From: Adiantum capillus-veneris | Taxonomy: Eukaryota > Streptophyta > Polypodiopsida > Polypodiales > Pteridaceae | NCBI GenBank assembly: GCA_014529385.2 | Contig: CM043944.1 | Location: 70,883,895 to 70,947,894 of the forward strand | Length of the DNA: 64,000 nt | Direction: 5' to 3' | Shown: in pieces, positions 1 through 12,822 of the stretch | Layout: every line of letters begins with the position of its first letter | How positions within the stretch are numbered: the first letter of the stretch is position 1 | Position numbers and translations under genes: made by a program | The notes under the pieces: model-generated | What the model was told of the DNA's origin: nothing | Database searches by the model: none | Seen by the model: the letters and a program-made list of their open reading frames with translations, nothing else

Positions 1-288
1 AGGACACCACAAAGTTTGAGCACACAAGAGAACACGAGTCCGAGGAAACACCTTCTACCTCAACATAGCAAGAAAAGCCGAGGCATCCACGAAGCCTCAG
101 GATGATATGACAGAAGAAGATCAGTCACACAGCCTTAAGGGCATCAGCAACCAGCCGCCGCCATAACGCAGCCAAAAGATACACAAGAGACTGCAGAAAC
201 ATCTAGGCAGCTAGCAAGAAATGAAGATTGGCAATCGAATGATGAAGAGATCCTACAAGTCAACGAGTATGCCAAGCAAATTCAGGAC

Positions 289-1995
289 ATGACGGAAAGA
301 CTCCGAACAACTGCACTTAGTCGTAGCACAAGGGCCAAACAAATAGAGATGGTGATTGACACACTCCAAGGGGAGCTAGACGACAGATTAAACGTCATCA
401 CCAATCTACAAAGACAAGTGCAGGAGTTGAAAGCTGAAGCTGAACAACATCAGCTAGCAAGGGATAAACAACAGAAAGAGATGGAGGAGCTCGGTGATCT
501 ACTTACAAAGTTGTCAGATGCTTGCAAAGCAAAAGATGAACAACTGACAAAAGTTACCAACGAACTTCTAACAACAACCCTGTCAGTTCAAAAATGAAAG
601 TACAGCTAGATGTAGCGAACGCCTCCCTGTAATACTCAAAGCAGAGAATAAATCATCAGGCAATTTCTTGCGGAAAATACGAGAAAATCTCACAGTGTCC
701 TCGATCAAAGGAACAGACGAGGTCTACAAAGCATTAGGGAAAAAGAACAAGGACCTGGAGCTCGAGTTTAAACCGGAGCAGTCTTAGTGCAGAGACCTCG
801 CTTTAATGAGGGTGCAAAGAGAAAACGAGCTACTGAAAGAAATAGCTGAACTTAAAAGAGTCAACCAATTGTTGAGAGATGGACGGCCAGACACTCAAGA
901 AGAAGCAGGAACTTCAGAGCAGCCATAGAGATCCCCTCAGTTTCATTCGTTGAGATGGAGACACAACTAGCAGAAGAGCTAAGTGGCGCGGAGGAATTTC
1001 AAGTACACATAACCGAAATGGATACAGTGCCAATGGTCCAGCTCTCAAAGGCTGAGCAAAGTGCACTGAAAGAAAAGATTACACAAGAAGTAGATGAGTA
1101 GTGGAAGGCAACAATGGATTGGGAGTTGAGAGTTCTTCACTCCGTCAACGTTACACAACTCACTCCCGATCAAATCAATACGCAATGGCACCATCAATCC
1201 CTACCCTATCCTTTCATAAAGGTGGAGTTGCTCCAAGTCAAAGAAAGACTTTACAAAGACATGCAGTTAGAAGGTGCAGATCAAGACCACCCAAAGTGGA
1301 GGCTGAGCTAGTTGAACACGAATCAAGGTATTTGATTCGTTCACAAGAGCACCTTTGGCCCTACAAAAGGATCCTACTTTCTGTCATGTACCAAGAGTAA
1401 GGACCTGGCAAGCACATGAGGCACTAACAAAGAAGCGACCAACTTGGTTGAACTACCCCAGATTGCCTGCTCCAAAAAAGGGACCACTGACAGAAGAGTA
1501 CATGTTGAAAACCCTAACGAGCGCCATGTCCTTCTTCAAAAGTATACCAGATTTATCAGTGCAATGTTATATAAAATCTGTCGAATGCTCACTTGCATCG
1601 AAGTTTTCCATGGGCCAGAGCAAGCAGGCACCCCTTGGATGTCATTCCTCAATGGTAATAAAGGCTTATGCTACGATCTTAGTGGCCAACCTTCCGAAGA
1701 AGTCCTCTATGGCTTCTATGCTCGGTGCATGTTTCTACCTTCACATAATATGTTGGCGTTTGAGGAAGCGTTCTACACAGGGTTCTTCACTTGGCGATTG
1801 AAGATATTTGGGCCAGTGATCAGCAACCTCACTTCAAGATTTGTAGGCTACTTAGCTGTGGAGCTTAAAAATAGAGTCACAATGCAATTCTTGCAGGTGC
1901 CTGATAAAGAGAGGAAGATCAGATACCAAAAGGCACTAGATGCGCTTAAAGACCGCCTCGCCAGCCGTCAACCCGAAGACTACTTCAGCCCATAA
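289..1995 (+). pseudogene. Decayed coding region of an LTR retrotransposon, coiled-coil protein
   Basis: This is a broken reading region that runs into a polypurine tract and a 3' LTR. The open piece at 289-597 is a 102-residue segment rich in Glu, Gln, Lys and Leu with the heptad look of a coiled coil. Further helical pieces follow at about 808-927 and 952-1100 in other frames. The longest intact piece, 1444-1995, encodes about 183 residues with an aromatic-rich centre and a charged C-terminus, and it stops 42 bp before the LTR. Several stops and frame changes separate the pieces. No reverse transcriptase, integrase or protease motif is visible, so it could be a gag-like or extra 3' ORF of a non-autonomous element. 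I do not recognise the family. Assignment to the element rests on position only. Confidence 0.45.
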
Positions 1996-2037
1996 AGCTA
2001 TGTCAAGGGACGACACACGCGACGAGGAGGGGGAAAA

Positions 2038-2440
2038 TGTTAGCAGCAAGCTAACACGGATACCATTTTTTGGAGCTCTCATTGTAAAAACACTTATTAT
2101 TTTGATAAATGGGGAATACGGTAACTCCTATTTTTTTGGATAAAACTTGTAATTGATGAGCCGGGGCTACAAGCTTCTAGATTGTATCAACCTATCATTA
2201 CCTATCTTTAGTTAGAGCTCCCAAATTATTAGTTTTGACCACCAAAAACCTTGGCTAAGGTATAAAAGCCAATTTTTGTAAGTTATTTGTAAGTTTTTGG
2301 ATAATGAAATACACAGTGTGAGTTAACGGCGCTCACTTCTCTCCTTCTTGCACTTTCTACTCCCTCTCCGGTTGTCACATTGCAGTCACGTTTGTTGCAT
2401 TGCAACCGTAGTAAGAGCTCTGCGCATTGATGTAAACACA
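2038..2440 (+). repeat. 3' LTR of the element at the left edge
   Basis: The LTR starts with TGTTAGCAGC at 2038, directly after a purine tract (2024-2037, GAGGAGGGGGAAAA) that fits a plus-strand primer. A TATA box (GGTATAAAAG) lies near 2260, and a likely polyadenylation region (AATGAAAT) near 2303, followed by a pyrimidine-rich U5-like stretch. The right end is not fixed: no clear CA end with a target duplication was found, and 2440 is an estimate. The 5' LTR must lie outside the window if it exists. Confidence 0.6.
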
Positions 2441-3459
2441 TCACAATATTTCATAGCTTTTGGTGTCACCGAGACCCATGGCCTAACTTCATCATAAGTA
2501 GGAATTTACACGTCAAAATCAAAAAATAAGCATAGGCGGGGTATTGGAGCATAATATGCATTCTGAGTCGAAAACGACTAGGTCAAAAATCCACTGCTGT
2601 TAATAATCACGATTTTGGCACTTGATCTAAAGTGGGATATGAGACCATAGGCATGTGTGCTTAGGTCTTATAAACATGTCCTAAAAGTTTCGTCACGTTT
2701 GGATGTCATTTGATGCTGTAACGGCTGTGATTTGTTTGTGGATGAGCGATTGGCTTTTGATGATTTCAGTCACTTGAGTGTAGCTTGAGTTAGATGTGAG
2801 TTGTTTGTTGTTTTCCAAGAAATTGACAACCTCTTGTAGCCTTTATGCACTAGTTGAGTCAGTTTCCTCCCATGGATTGACAATTTAATCATGGTTCTCG
2901 TTAAAACTACAATAAGATAGGATAGTGAGATTAGACACACGTCCCACAACTGCAAAGAAAGCGAGAATGAGTCTTGTCCTGCTAAGGTGAAAGGCGGCCG
3001 TACAACAGGAACCAACCAATCGGCCGAACGGGAGGCGCATAGGAGTGGGGAGCGGGGTAATGAGGATAGGGTGAGCGGGAGGGGGGGATGGAGGGCAGCG
3101 GGCAGTGAGAGGGAAGGGGGCAAGGGCAACATGAGATGGGAGACAGCGGGTGGGAGTGGTGGGGGCTGTGCGACAATACGCAGATTCAAGCTGAGAGTGT
3201 TGGCGATGCGGAGGGGGCAGCAAGCACATGAGGGGTTGGCAATGGTAAGTGACAGGGAGGGGAGGGTAGCGTAGCAGCACATAGCGTCCAAATCAAATCC
3301 TTCATACAGGTACATACTTACTCTTCCATAGAGTATATCTACTGATGGTTTACTTTATGAGTGTGACTTGAATAAAACCATTCCCTGCAAGTAATCATGT
3401 CACACTAGTTTCATTTCTCTTTTAACAAGTCTTAAGTTCTAGACTTGTCAGGTTAATCT
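2441..3459. other. Intergenic stretch with a G-rich block
   Basis: No gene was recognised. From about 2987 to 3260 the plus strand is strongly G-rich, with many runs of three to seven G separated by short purine spacers. This could form G-quadruplexes and accounts for the apparent open frames on both strands. The sequence on either side is ordinary AT-rich intergenic DNA. The chromovirus gag homology to the right ends somewhere near 3450. Confidence 0.5.
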
Positions 3460-4578
3460 TTAAGGTGGCTTGAAATTCCATCTAGCCCCTTGTTGGAAAT
3501 TGATGCATGAAGCAACCATGGTGTGATGGATTACTTCCGTGATAGAACCACGGTGTTGAGAGTTGACGTATACGGCCATCTCTTCAGGTAATCCCTCACA
3601 CAATTGTTGCTTTTTCTTGGTGAAGTCTATCTTTTGGAAGATAGTAACCTTGATATGTGAATCCCAAAACTTGTCTACATATTTGTGGATAGACTCATGA
3701 GAGAGAAGCTTCAAACTGCACCATTCGGTGAGTACTTTGTCCTTTGCATTTCTTGCAAGGAATTGCTTTATGATGGACACTCGTAGAGTTTTCCATGTCT
3801 TTGGGGCTTCGCCATTACCATGAAGGCTAGCCCACCATTCACGAGCCGATTTCTGGAAGTGCATAGCTACATGGCGTAGCTTGGAGGACTCCGTGAAGCC
3901 CTTGTCTCCAAAGGCCGCATCAAATTGCTGCATGAAGGACGATACTTTGTCGATGGCACCAAAGGTGCCATCATAGGTGATAAAAGAGATACTGTTTCCT
4001 CCCTCTTTGAACTTCTTAAGCTTTTGTGACCTTTGCCATGCAGGGTATGATTTGCGATGTCCTCCCCTCTTGTATTCTCTAGGAGAATAGCCATAGCTTT
4101 CATCGAAAGAGGAGGAAGGTGAAGAAGAAGGAGAAGAGGGTGACCTCTTTCTTGCCCTTTTCTTCCTTTTTTTCCTCTCTTCCCTTTTGGAATGACAAGG
4201 AGAAGTGTGTTGACCTTTTTCTCTTGGGTGGAGTTGGCAATAGTCTAGACCGCCGTCTACGGGAAGCCACATCTTCAGAGGAACTTAAAGTTTCATTGCT
4301 TTCTTGCTCTTTGGATTCCTCTTCTCGTATGGGAGAGAGTCTTTTTTTGGGGGTCTCTTCAAAAGGCCTCATAAGCTCTCTCTCCTCTTAGAGAGGAAGG
4401 GAAATCCCATAAGCGCAAAGTTGTTAAGTAACTTTGGCTTGCAAAGCAGGGTTGCCCATAGCTTGCTGCAACCTAGTAACGAGATAATTGACAAACATGG
4501 GGGCATCATCATTAGCACCTTCATGTGCAAAATCAAGCTATCAATGTTCATTCTACTCTCTTGGTTATTGTCGGCCAT
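3460..4578 (-). pseudogene. gag: Chromovirus (Ty3/gypsy) gag, frameshifted
   Basis: This is the structural protein of a Ty3/gypsy element, read right to left. A start codon at 4578 opens a short N-terminal piece. The frame then shifts, and a basic, Ser/Arg-rich linker is followed by a retrotransposon gag domain (roughly 3500-3990) with the usual FQ-K-A-WW core and a 'W..L...F...F' helix. The gag zinc knuckle and all of pol are missing beyond 3460, so this fragment is truncated. At least two frameshifts separate the N-terminal piece, the linker and the gag domain. Its LTR and primer binding site lie immediately upstream at 4981-6592, which fixes the orientation. The same family supplies the pol fragment at 11.6-22.5 kb. 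Confidence 0.8.
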
Positions 4579-4980
4579 GTTAACAAAACTTGTGTACTTA
4601 CTTATAGTGTATGCTTTGGCAATTCAAAACCTTAGTTGCTACTCCTCTTAGCCTTTGAAAATTGGCACTTAAGTATCTACACCCACGGCTCGAAGTGGTT
4701 AATTATAGAGAGTAGTGGAGTGGGCCTAATATTGCAGAATTGCCGAGGGCTAGCTCCTTTTGGACTTCTTATGGCTTAATAATGGTAAAGCCGTAGGCAA
4801 GTCTAAAAAGACCACATTATTAGGTCCAAAGCTCCCTAGGTGTACACCATATCCCACATGGTGGGCTCAACCAAACCGATAATAGATCCTAGTCTCACTT
4901 ACCCTAATATAATTAGCAAAATCAACCATTTATACGCTACTTAAGGAAATCTCTTCTTAAGCAAGAAAAGAGAAACCAAA

Positions 4981-4993
4981 TGCTCTGATACCA
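4981..4993 (-). promoter_or_regulatory. tRNA primer binding site of the gypsy fragment
   Basis: On the minus strand this reads TGGTATCAGAGCA, the standard complement of the 3' end of initiator methionine tRNA used to prime minus-strand synthesis. It starts one or two bases inside the LTR edge at 4995. Its position marks the LTR at 4995-6592 as the 5' LTR of a minus-strand element. Confidence 0.85.
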
Positions 4994-4994
4994 A

Positions 4995-5671
4995 TGTAAT
5001 GGAAATGGCATATTAACTTTGAGAGTAGCTGAAATTAGAGAAGTACTGTTATGAAATTACTTTGAGAGCATAGCGGGTGAAATTAACTGATGGTAGCAAC
5101 ATAAACATAGCATTTAGTTAACTTGGCTTGAACAATACTTTTGCAAGAGAGAGAGTTTAGAGAACATGACAATAGTTGAGGACCATATGTATGTGAAGCC
5201 AGTCCCCCTTCCAATAGACATTTGTATTATAGTTTCTCCCATCAAGAGAGACTTGTTACAATACAATCTTTGTGTTCCTTGTGACCTAGGTGATGCAATG
5301 AAGATGTAAAGCTTCATGCATCACGAGCATAGCATAAACTTTGTGGAAAGCATTAACTATCCCAAGCCTCGGTCCCAAGACCTCAAACACCTTTGAAGGT
5401 GGAGAACTGGCAGAGAATGAGGGTAGGGAAGAGGAATAAGAAACATTTCATAGGAGAAAGAATTAGTTTCTCACTTCTAACTTATCATCACTCTTCTTGC
5501 TAGCATACATAATAGCATAGTAATGAAGATGGAGAAGATGTCAAGCTTAAGCATTGAAGCATGGCTCTTTGTTGGATTTGCATTCCATAGGCAAGAGTGT
5601 TGATGTAGGCTCTCAACCTCTCTACTTGCTTGGAGAAGGAGAGGGAGCTCTTGAGCTTTTCACAATACACC

Positions 5672-5739
<68 letters not shown>

Positions 5740-6592
5740 AGTATACCACCCAAACATGCCCCTAGCTTCCTTGGTCAACCCTCCTTGTATCTCAAGCTTG
5801 ATGCTCATTGGACCCGTGCAAAAGTGGCCAATCACATGCTGGATGCATTACAAGCAACAAAGGTAGTATTGGGACAAGTGTCCTCCTTTCCCGTTTGAGA
5901 GAGAGGACTTGATAAATGTAAAAACAATTAATTAAATCTTCTAAATTATCATTGGACCCCTTGGGTGGCCAACCAATAGGCTTTAGGCACACCATGAGGG
6001 CAACATGAGGAGGAACTTGACAAGTGTCCCTTTTGCTTTCTTTGTACCAAGCTTGCCTTGTGTGAATGTGTGTGTGTGTTCTCTCTCATCCCCCTCTTGT
6101 AGGGCTCACCCCCTCCTTGTAGGGATCATTGTTGACTTCTGCACACCTTATCTCCAAGCACCTTAGTCAGCAAGCATGACAAAGCACCTCAAGCTTGGGT
6201 AGTGTTCCCACAAGCACCTCAGTTTCCCTAGTTGGCAAGCACGAGAAGCACCTCAAGCACCTTAGTAATCAAGCATGACAAGCACCTCAAGCTTGGGCCG
6301 GGTTCCCACCTGAAGCTCAGTCCTAGCTTACCTAAGGTCAAAGGACTTTTTAACACTAACCTTTGGAGGTCTTTAATGGAGATAACCCTAAGATATTTAA
6401 GCTCCATTAGCTAGCCCTGCTCTTTGACATACCATCTCTCATTTAGACCCCTTTACCATTGGCCCCGTGTTGAAATAGATCTATAAGCACATGTCTATAT
6501 CCTAACCCTTGTTCCTGTTTATTTTCCCACATTAAATGATTAGTTTAATATGAGAAAATCATCTGGTTGGTTAGATATTAGATTTTATGATA
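4995..6592 (-). repeat. 5' LTR of chromovirus copy A (about 1.6 kb)
   Basis: On the plus strand this begins TGTAATGGAAATGGC and ends near TTTTATGATA. It aligns along its whole length with the LTR at 9729-11314, with many substitutions and small indels. The gypsy primer site abuts the low-coordinate side. The LTR carries a compound microsatellite, (GA)n to 5710, (TG)n to 5724, then 16 G to 5739. The second LTR has the TG and G parts at the same place but lacks the GA part. A repeated 'AAGCACCTCAAGC' motif occupies about 6160-6300. Confidence 0.8.
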
Positions 6593-8262
6593 AAAACTTG
6601 AATGCAAAAAGTTCTGAACCGTTAGCCTTCAAACATAGAACTCACTGCTAAGCTTTGTAAGGCTTGAGTAAGTTTGTGTGTCAGTTGTGCATTTTTCATC
6701 TGCACCACATATCTCACATCGAAAAGCACACTCTTTCCATGCACTCCTTCAGAAAACTTGCCTTGAATGGTTTAAAGCATCTCTATAAGAATTCCATTTG
6801 AACATGTGTGATGCAACAATAGATGTACTGATCTTGAAGCTTCTGCACAAAATAAGGCTTCAGCTTCTCAAATGCTCTTTGGCAGATTTGAACCTCTTGG
6901 TGACTCTATGTGAAGGCAAGAAAGAATTCCACCTGCATTCAATAAGGACAATCATGAGAGTGAACTTTTTGCCAACCTGCAATTTGCCTTGAAGGCATAG
7001 TATTTTCATGCTAGCAATACACAACAGGTCAATTGAAAGCAACCATAACTTGGGTCTTTGGCAGCAAGTAGAAGATTGGCATAGGTATTGTGATTTTTCA
7101 ATATTGGTAGCTAGTGGTATTGATCATGCCGTGTATGCATACATAGTATAACCGCACAAAACCATGCTAAAAAATGCTCTTTGGAATGACTCGCATAGTC
7201 ATACATGAGCACAATGCATGTGCCACATAGTTTGCACTGCAAAAAATGTGCAACTTGTGAGCAAACTAGTATGAAATCTGGCACACACTACCTCGTCAAT
7301 CGGTAAACTCGTCGATTAGAAATAATCACACGTAGAACAACCAGCTTCCCGTGGTCATAAATGTTGTCCAAAAGCCAAACTCGCTCGTAAAAAATATGCT
7401 CCAAGATGGTCCATCAAAGTTGTATGTATCTAAACTGTGTCATCAAAGCAAGGAAATGTAGAACCGTCAAAGCTGAATCACCGAGGAGACACTGCAGAGC
7501 CAAGCCACCCCAGATGAGGGCTAAAGGAGAGCCAATGTCAGGGGAGGGACCGTCAGAGAAAAATCTCTCCGAAATGGGCATGGGAGGGTAGCCGATGGCG
7601 AGGCTATGCCGGAGGAGAGCTAAACGGCTCTTGCATGTTGAAATTGAGAAAGAATGGTCGATGCCATCTTTCACCACCGCCAAGCAAAAGTGCTCATCGA
7701 TGACGTAGTTGCCGATGGTCAAAGCCAATGCAAAGCTGAGAAGAGAGTTGAAAGCCGAAAATACATAGAGAGTGTGCTCGTCGAAGACGAGAGTGAGCTC
7801 TCTCTCTCTACCTGTACGTTGAAGTCGTTAAAGTCGTAATCCGAGGCTCCACGAGGGAGGAGTAGCCAATGACACAAAGCCAAAATCTGTGTCGCCGCAA
7901 TCCAAAGCCCAAACGTGAGCTTCAAAGCTTGTTGAAGCTTCTCCGATGTCGACGCTTCTATCTCTATGGGCCGTTGAATTAGCCATCCAGGCTTCTCTCC
8001 CTGTCTCGCTTTCTCTCTCGCAAATGAGTGTGCACACACACTCACTGAGAGAAAAAAATGCTCAATTTTGGGACTTTGCTCAAACAATGTGTGTGTTGGG
8101 GGGTGGGGGGTGGGGGTGGGGGGGGGGGGGGGGGACACACCCTTACACACACACACACACACCTTGCTTCCTGCTCTGTCGACTTGCTGTGAGGCTTCAA
8201 TGCCTTCCCAACTCTTTGCCCCCTTCAAGCTCTCCCTCCTTGTTGGCTCGCTATCACCAACA

Positions 8263-8353
<91 letters not shown>

Positions 8354-9266
8354 CGCCCGCGCGCATGTGTACACATCACCACAACACTTGGAAGTAAAAG
8401 ATTGCACTCAATGCCAAATCCCTACACAATTTGCTTTATGGTGCCTTCATCTTGCTTGTGAATGCCCAACGTTGCAGTTCATGAGCTCAATTAGCCCAAT
8501 TGCAGCTCGATTTTTTGTTGTTTATAGCGCTGCTGCCCAATTTTGTTGCTATCGATTTCAAGCTTCTACAAAATCTACTCAATTTTTGTAGCACTATGCC
8601 CGCTTTTCAACTTCCTTCCTTCAAATCCTTTCAGTCCCCTAGCTTGACAATGCTTGATTGTGTTAACGTGCCAAGATTTGCAATGGTTGGATGCCTGCAC
8701 GCATGCTCAATTCTCCTTGCTTTGTTCTCGATTGCTCGATTCTTGCCCTAAACTCCCTCAATTAGCACTGCTCCTTCCTCTCAATTGAGCTCCTTGATTT
8801 ACAATGTCCACTCCCTCGATTTTCTATTGCACACTTTGCAGCTCGATGCTTAATTCCATGAGCTCTACCTTGTCTACTTCCTGTTAGCTTGCAAGCTCAC
8901 ACAATTTTGTGCTTGCTTAATTGTGTGTGACACTTGATGCCTTGCTTGGCATGCTCTCCAATCCTTGCTCGATTTGCTACAAATCTACCATGTCCAATGC
9001 TCGATTCCTCTCTGCTTGATTCTCCCTCTGTAGATTGCCAATTTCATGTAGAGATGTCATTCTCCTATCAAGATTCCATTGAAGCTTGAGTACAAGAGGA
9101 GCTACATGCACCGAGAGCTCCAAGCTCTGAGATCTCCTGGATCTCCTCCTGATGCAATCGATCTTTGCCGGATCCATGCCGAACCACCTCCGATCCGACA
9201 CAGTCAAGCAATGAGCTATGTTGTCGCCCGCTGAGGGAGCACCACCACCACGACACTGATACCAAT
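6593..9266 (-). mobile_element. Decayed copia-like internal region
   Basis: This is a minus-strand retroelement relic between the two chromovirus LTRs. The stretch 7130-7600 is clearly homologous to 31720-32100, which lies just inside the 5' LTR of the copia relic at 29.3-32.4 kb. At the high end a primer-site-like sequence (plus strand 9254-9264, minus TGGTATCAGTG) abuts an LTR start at 9267. No reverse transcriptase or integrase is recognisable. The segment has gained microsatellites: G runs at 8100-8134, (GT)n at 8264-8345 and a short (GC)n to 8364. These create long but meaningless open frames on both strands. Confidence 0.5.
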
Positions 9267-9506
9267 TGAAAGAGTGCATGGTGCATGGATGCCCGTGTGT
9301 GTGGTGCAGTGTAGGAGAGGGAAGAGGAGAAGAGAGTGCACAGTGTGGCTTGTTAAAGGCCTTAGCCCCAAAGGGTGAAGGTCGTTCAAATTTCTTTGTG
9401 AGACAAGTGTCCCTAAGGGACTCAAAAGTCTTGTGAATAGAAAGCTATCCTCCAAAGCAACATTTACTTTTTCTCCTGCTTCAAAATAAATTTAGAGATC
9501 AAAACA
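9267..9506 (-). repeat. 5' LTR of the copia-like relic (right end uncertain)
   Basis: The plus strand starts TGAAAGAGTGCATGG directly beside a primer-site-like sequence. It resembles the LTR ends at 29270 (TGAAGAGTAGAGTGC) and 36648-36850. The other end is not secure; AAAACA at 9506 is one candidate. The stretch from there to 9728 is AT-rich and shows nothing else. Confidence 0.4.
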
Positions 9507-9728
9507 TTGACAAAATATTCATAGGAGTTTGATCTTATGATCACTCTTTGAGAAAGTCTTTTTGTCTAAGCGGAAATTTTCCTCCTTATACAAATGCAAA
9601 CTGGAAATACTAGTAGAAATTTAAAAATTTACAAAATGTTCGAACTATTTTCTAGTATATTCTATCAGTTTTTCCCTCTTTACCATCCTTGTAACCGGCT
9701 AATCTTAATTCTCAACCGGCTTAAGGCT

Positions 9729-10405
9729 TGTAATGGAATTGGCCTATTAACTTAAGAGTAGCGGAAATTAGAGAGAGTACTTTTGAGAAATTATGATGTG
9801 AGCATAGCGGGTGAACATAACTGAAGTTAGCAACATAAACATAGCATTAGTTAACTTGGCATGAACAATACTTTTGCAAGAGAAAGAATTTATAGAACAG
9901 GACAACAGTTGAGGACCGGATTTATGTGGAGCCGACGATCCCCCCTCCAATAGGCATTTGTATTATGATTTCTCCCATCACGAGAGACTTGTTACAATAC
10001 AATCTTTGTGTTCCTTATGACCTAGGTGATGCAATGAAGATGGAAAGCTTCATGCATCACAAGCATAACATAAACTTTGTGGAAAGCATTAACTATCCCA
10101 AGCCTCAGTTCCAAGACCTCAAACACCTTCGAGGTGGAGAGGGCTAGCTGGGAAAGAGGGTAGGGAAGAGGAAGAAGAAACATTTCATAGGAGAAAGAAT
10201 TAGTTCCTCACTTATCATCACTCTTCTTGCTGGCATACATAATAGCATAGTAATGAAGATGGAGAAGATGGCAATCTTAAGCATTGAAGCATGGCTCTTG
10301 GTTGGATTTGCATTCCATAGCCAAGAGTGTTGGTGTAGGCTCTCAATGTCTACTTACTTGGAGAAGGAGAGGGAGCTCTTACACTTTTCACAATACACCA
10401 TGAAT

Positions 10406-10436
<31 letters not shown>

Positions 10437-11314
10437 GTATACCCCCTAAGAAGGCCCCCTACTTGCTTTGGTTGACCCCCCTTGTAAATCATGCTTGAAG
10501 CTCATTGGACCCGTCCAGGCCTAGCCAATCATAACCAAGAGTCATACCAAGCAACAAGGGTAGCCTTAGGACAAGTGTCCCCCTTTGCCCTTTGAGAGAG
10601 AGGACTTGATAAATGCAAAGTCAATTAATTAAATCTCCTAAATTATCATTGGACCCCTGGGGCGGCCAACCAATAGGCTTTAGGCACACCATGAGGGTAG
10701 CCTAGCTAGGGGCTTGACATGTGTCCTACTTGCCTCTTGGGCAAGGTGTGACCTTTGGGAGAGAGAGTGGTCAAGCAACCACCCCCCCTTCTTGCATGGC
10801 TCGTCCCCTCCTTGTAGGGATCTAGTTTGACTTTTGTGCCACCTCAAGCCCCTCAACCTTGGGACTAGTTCTCACCACAAGCTTGGCCCTTAAGCCCCTC
10901 AAGCTTGGGTTGGGTTCTCACCTCAAGTACATCCCTAGCATCTTAAGCATGACAAGAACCTCAAGCATCTCAATCATCAAGCATCTCAGTCATCAGGCAT
11001 GACAAGCACCTCAAGCTTGGGCCGAGTTCCCACCTCAAGCACAACCCTAGCTTACCTAAGGTCAAAGGACTTTTAACACTAACTATTGGAGGTCTTCAAT
11101 GAAGCTAAACCTAAGGTCTTTATGCTCCATTGGTTAGCCTTGCTCTTTGATAGACCATCTCTCATTTGGGCCTTTACCATTGGCCGCGTGTTGAGATAGA
11201 TCTATAAGCACATGTCTATATTTTAACCCTTGTTCCCGTTTATTCTTCCACATTAAATGATCAGTTTAATATGAGAAAATCATTTGGGTTGGTTAGATAT
11301 TAGATTTTATGACA
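9729..11314 (-). repeat. 3' LTR of chromovirus copy B
   Basis: The plus strand runs from TGTAATGGAATTGGC to TTTTATGACA, so the termini are TG and CA. It is homologous along its length to the LTR at 4995-6592. On the minus strand the purine tract CAAGAGAGAGGTAA lies just before it (plus 11315-11328), as expected for the 3' LTR of a minus-strand element. It contains (GT)n followed by 18 G at 10405-10437, directly comparable with the microsatellite in the other LTR. Confidence 0.85.
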
Positions 11315-11649
11315 TTACCTCTCTCTTGAAATCATAGTCGTCCTCGACTATGAGGTAGAAGAGATAAAGCCTTAGTCATTAGTCAATCTTACTTAGTGGG
11401 TAGAGGATCCCTTTTTACCCTACAACATCTTACCAAGATGGATGACTAATCCATTTGGTGCTTGGGAGACATAGCTGCCACAAGCATGTCTGTTCTTTAG
11501 TCCATTTCATTCTCTCAAAGTAGAGTGACAAATTCTACTTGGTGTTTGAGAGACGTCGTCATCACAAACATGATTCTAAGCATGCATACTATTTAAATGT
11601 GTGCACAATAAAAAGAGAACTAGTCTTATAAGACAAAAACATTGGTCAT

Positions 11650-12822
11650 TTAAAAGAAATTTGTACATGTGCTTACTCTAATGTAGCATTGTAGGCATTG
11701 ACAAAGTTCATACTATCCTTAAGCTGTATTCCTCGCATCCATCTAGAATCTTCAAAAGGATAATTTTTAAGCTTAATAAGATACCGTCATATAATCTTAC
11801 CATGTTGTAGTACCTTGTCTTCATGCCGAACGATTGCTTCGGGTTGTAGCACCTCTTCTTGGTCTTCAACTTTGGGAGGGTCTTCAATAATTGGTTCACT
11901 TGGTGGCTCTCCTTTGTAGGGATTTAGTAAGCTCACATGAAAAGCATTGTGTATAAGCCAACGGTTGGGCAACTTGAGTTGGTAAGCCGTCTCATTGATA
12001 GGCTTCAAGATTTGGAAAGGACCATAGTATCTTTTTGCTAGCTTAGCATAATACTTTTGATGGCCCATAGTATTTTTGCACGTCGTTTGCCTCAATCGAG
12101 CCCTAGGAAACTTAAGTAAGACCCAATGATTTTATTTGAATGTTAAGGCCCTTATGTGCTTGTCAGCAGCAGCAGCAGCTTTTTGCCTTTGTTGAGAGAT
12201 GGATATAGCCTCCTTAATCTTTTGAAAAACATCTTGTAGGTCACGGCTATACTAATCGACAACGAAGATCTTCCCATGTACTTTGAGTAGCAAGGGACTT
12301 TTAGGTCTTCCCTGAATGATCTCAAAAGGTGCTTTTCTCGTAGAAGTATGTACAATATTACTGTAGGCATACTCTACAAGAGGTAAGTACTTTTTCCATT
12401 GTGAGCGTTGATCTACTTCTGTGACATAAGTCTTTAGTAGATCGAGTATCGTAAGATTGGCTATCCCACTTTGGCCATCCGTTTGTGGGTGATAGGCCGA
12501 AGAGAAATTCAATATTGTTCCTAGACTTTCAAAGAGTCCTTTCCAGAAATTACTGGTCATTCTAAGATCTCTATCTGACACGAAGGATGTTGGTAATCCA
12601 TGGTGTTTGAAAATGTGTGATATGAAGAGAGTTTCCATTTGGTGTGCCTTAATAGTATTTTTGACATGAATAAAATGTGCTTGCTTGCTAAACCTGTCGA
12701 CTATTGTCCATATTCCCGTATTCCCATGGATAGACTTGGGTAATCCAAAGATGAAATCCATGGATATACTCTCCCATGGTGAATTTGGGATAGGCAATGG
12801 CTGGAGTAATCCAGGCTGCTTC
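11650..12822 (-). pseudogene. pol: Chromovirus integrase core and chromodomain
   Basis: This is the 3' half of the chromovirus polyprotein on the minus strand. The integrase core (12252-12822) shows MDFI with the first Asp, 'SDRD' with the second Asp, and 'HPQTDGQ'. The catalytic Glu, normally in the following 'TEIAN', is Gly here, so the enzyme would be dead. The C-terminal part has the 'YGPF.IL..I...AY.L.LP' integrase segment and then a chromodomain-like region ('RYLIK.KNYP.ED..W') interrupted by one TGA near 11785. The chromodomain places the element among chromoviruses. The frame is interrupted at 12822 by the copia insertion and resumes at 20106. The sequence 11315-11650 between LTR and chromodomain shows nothing further. 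Confidence 0.88.

Noticed and set aside
7719-8461. Long open frames of His-Thr, Cys-Val or Gly repeats on both strands
   Set aside because: They are produced by (GT)n and G runs; dipeptide composition only, no homology and open on both strands.
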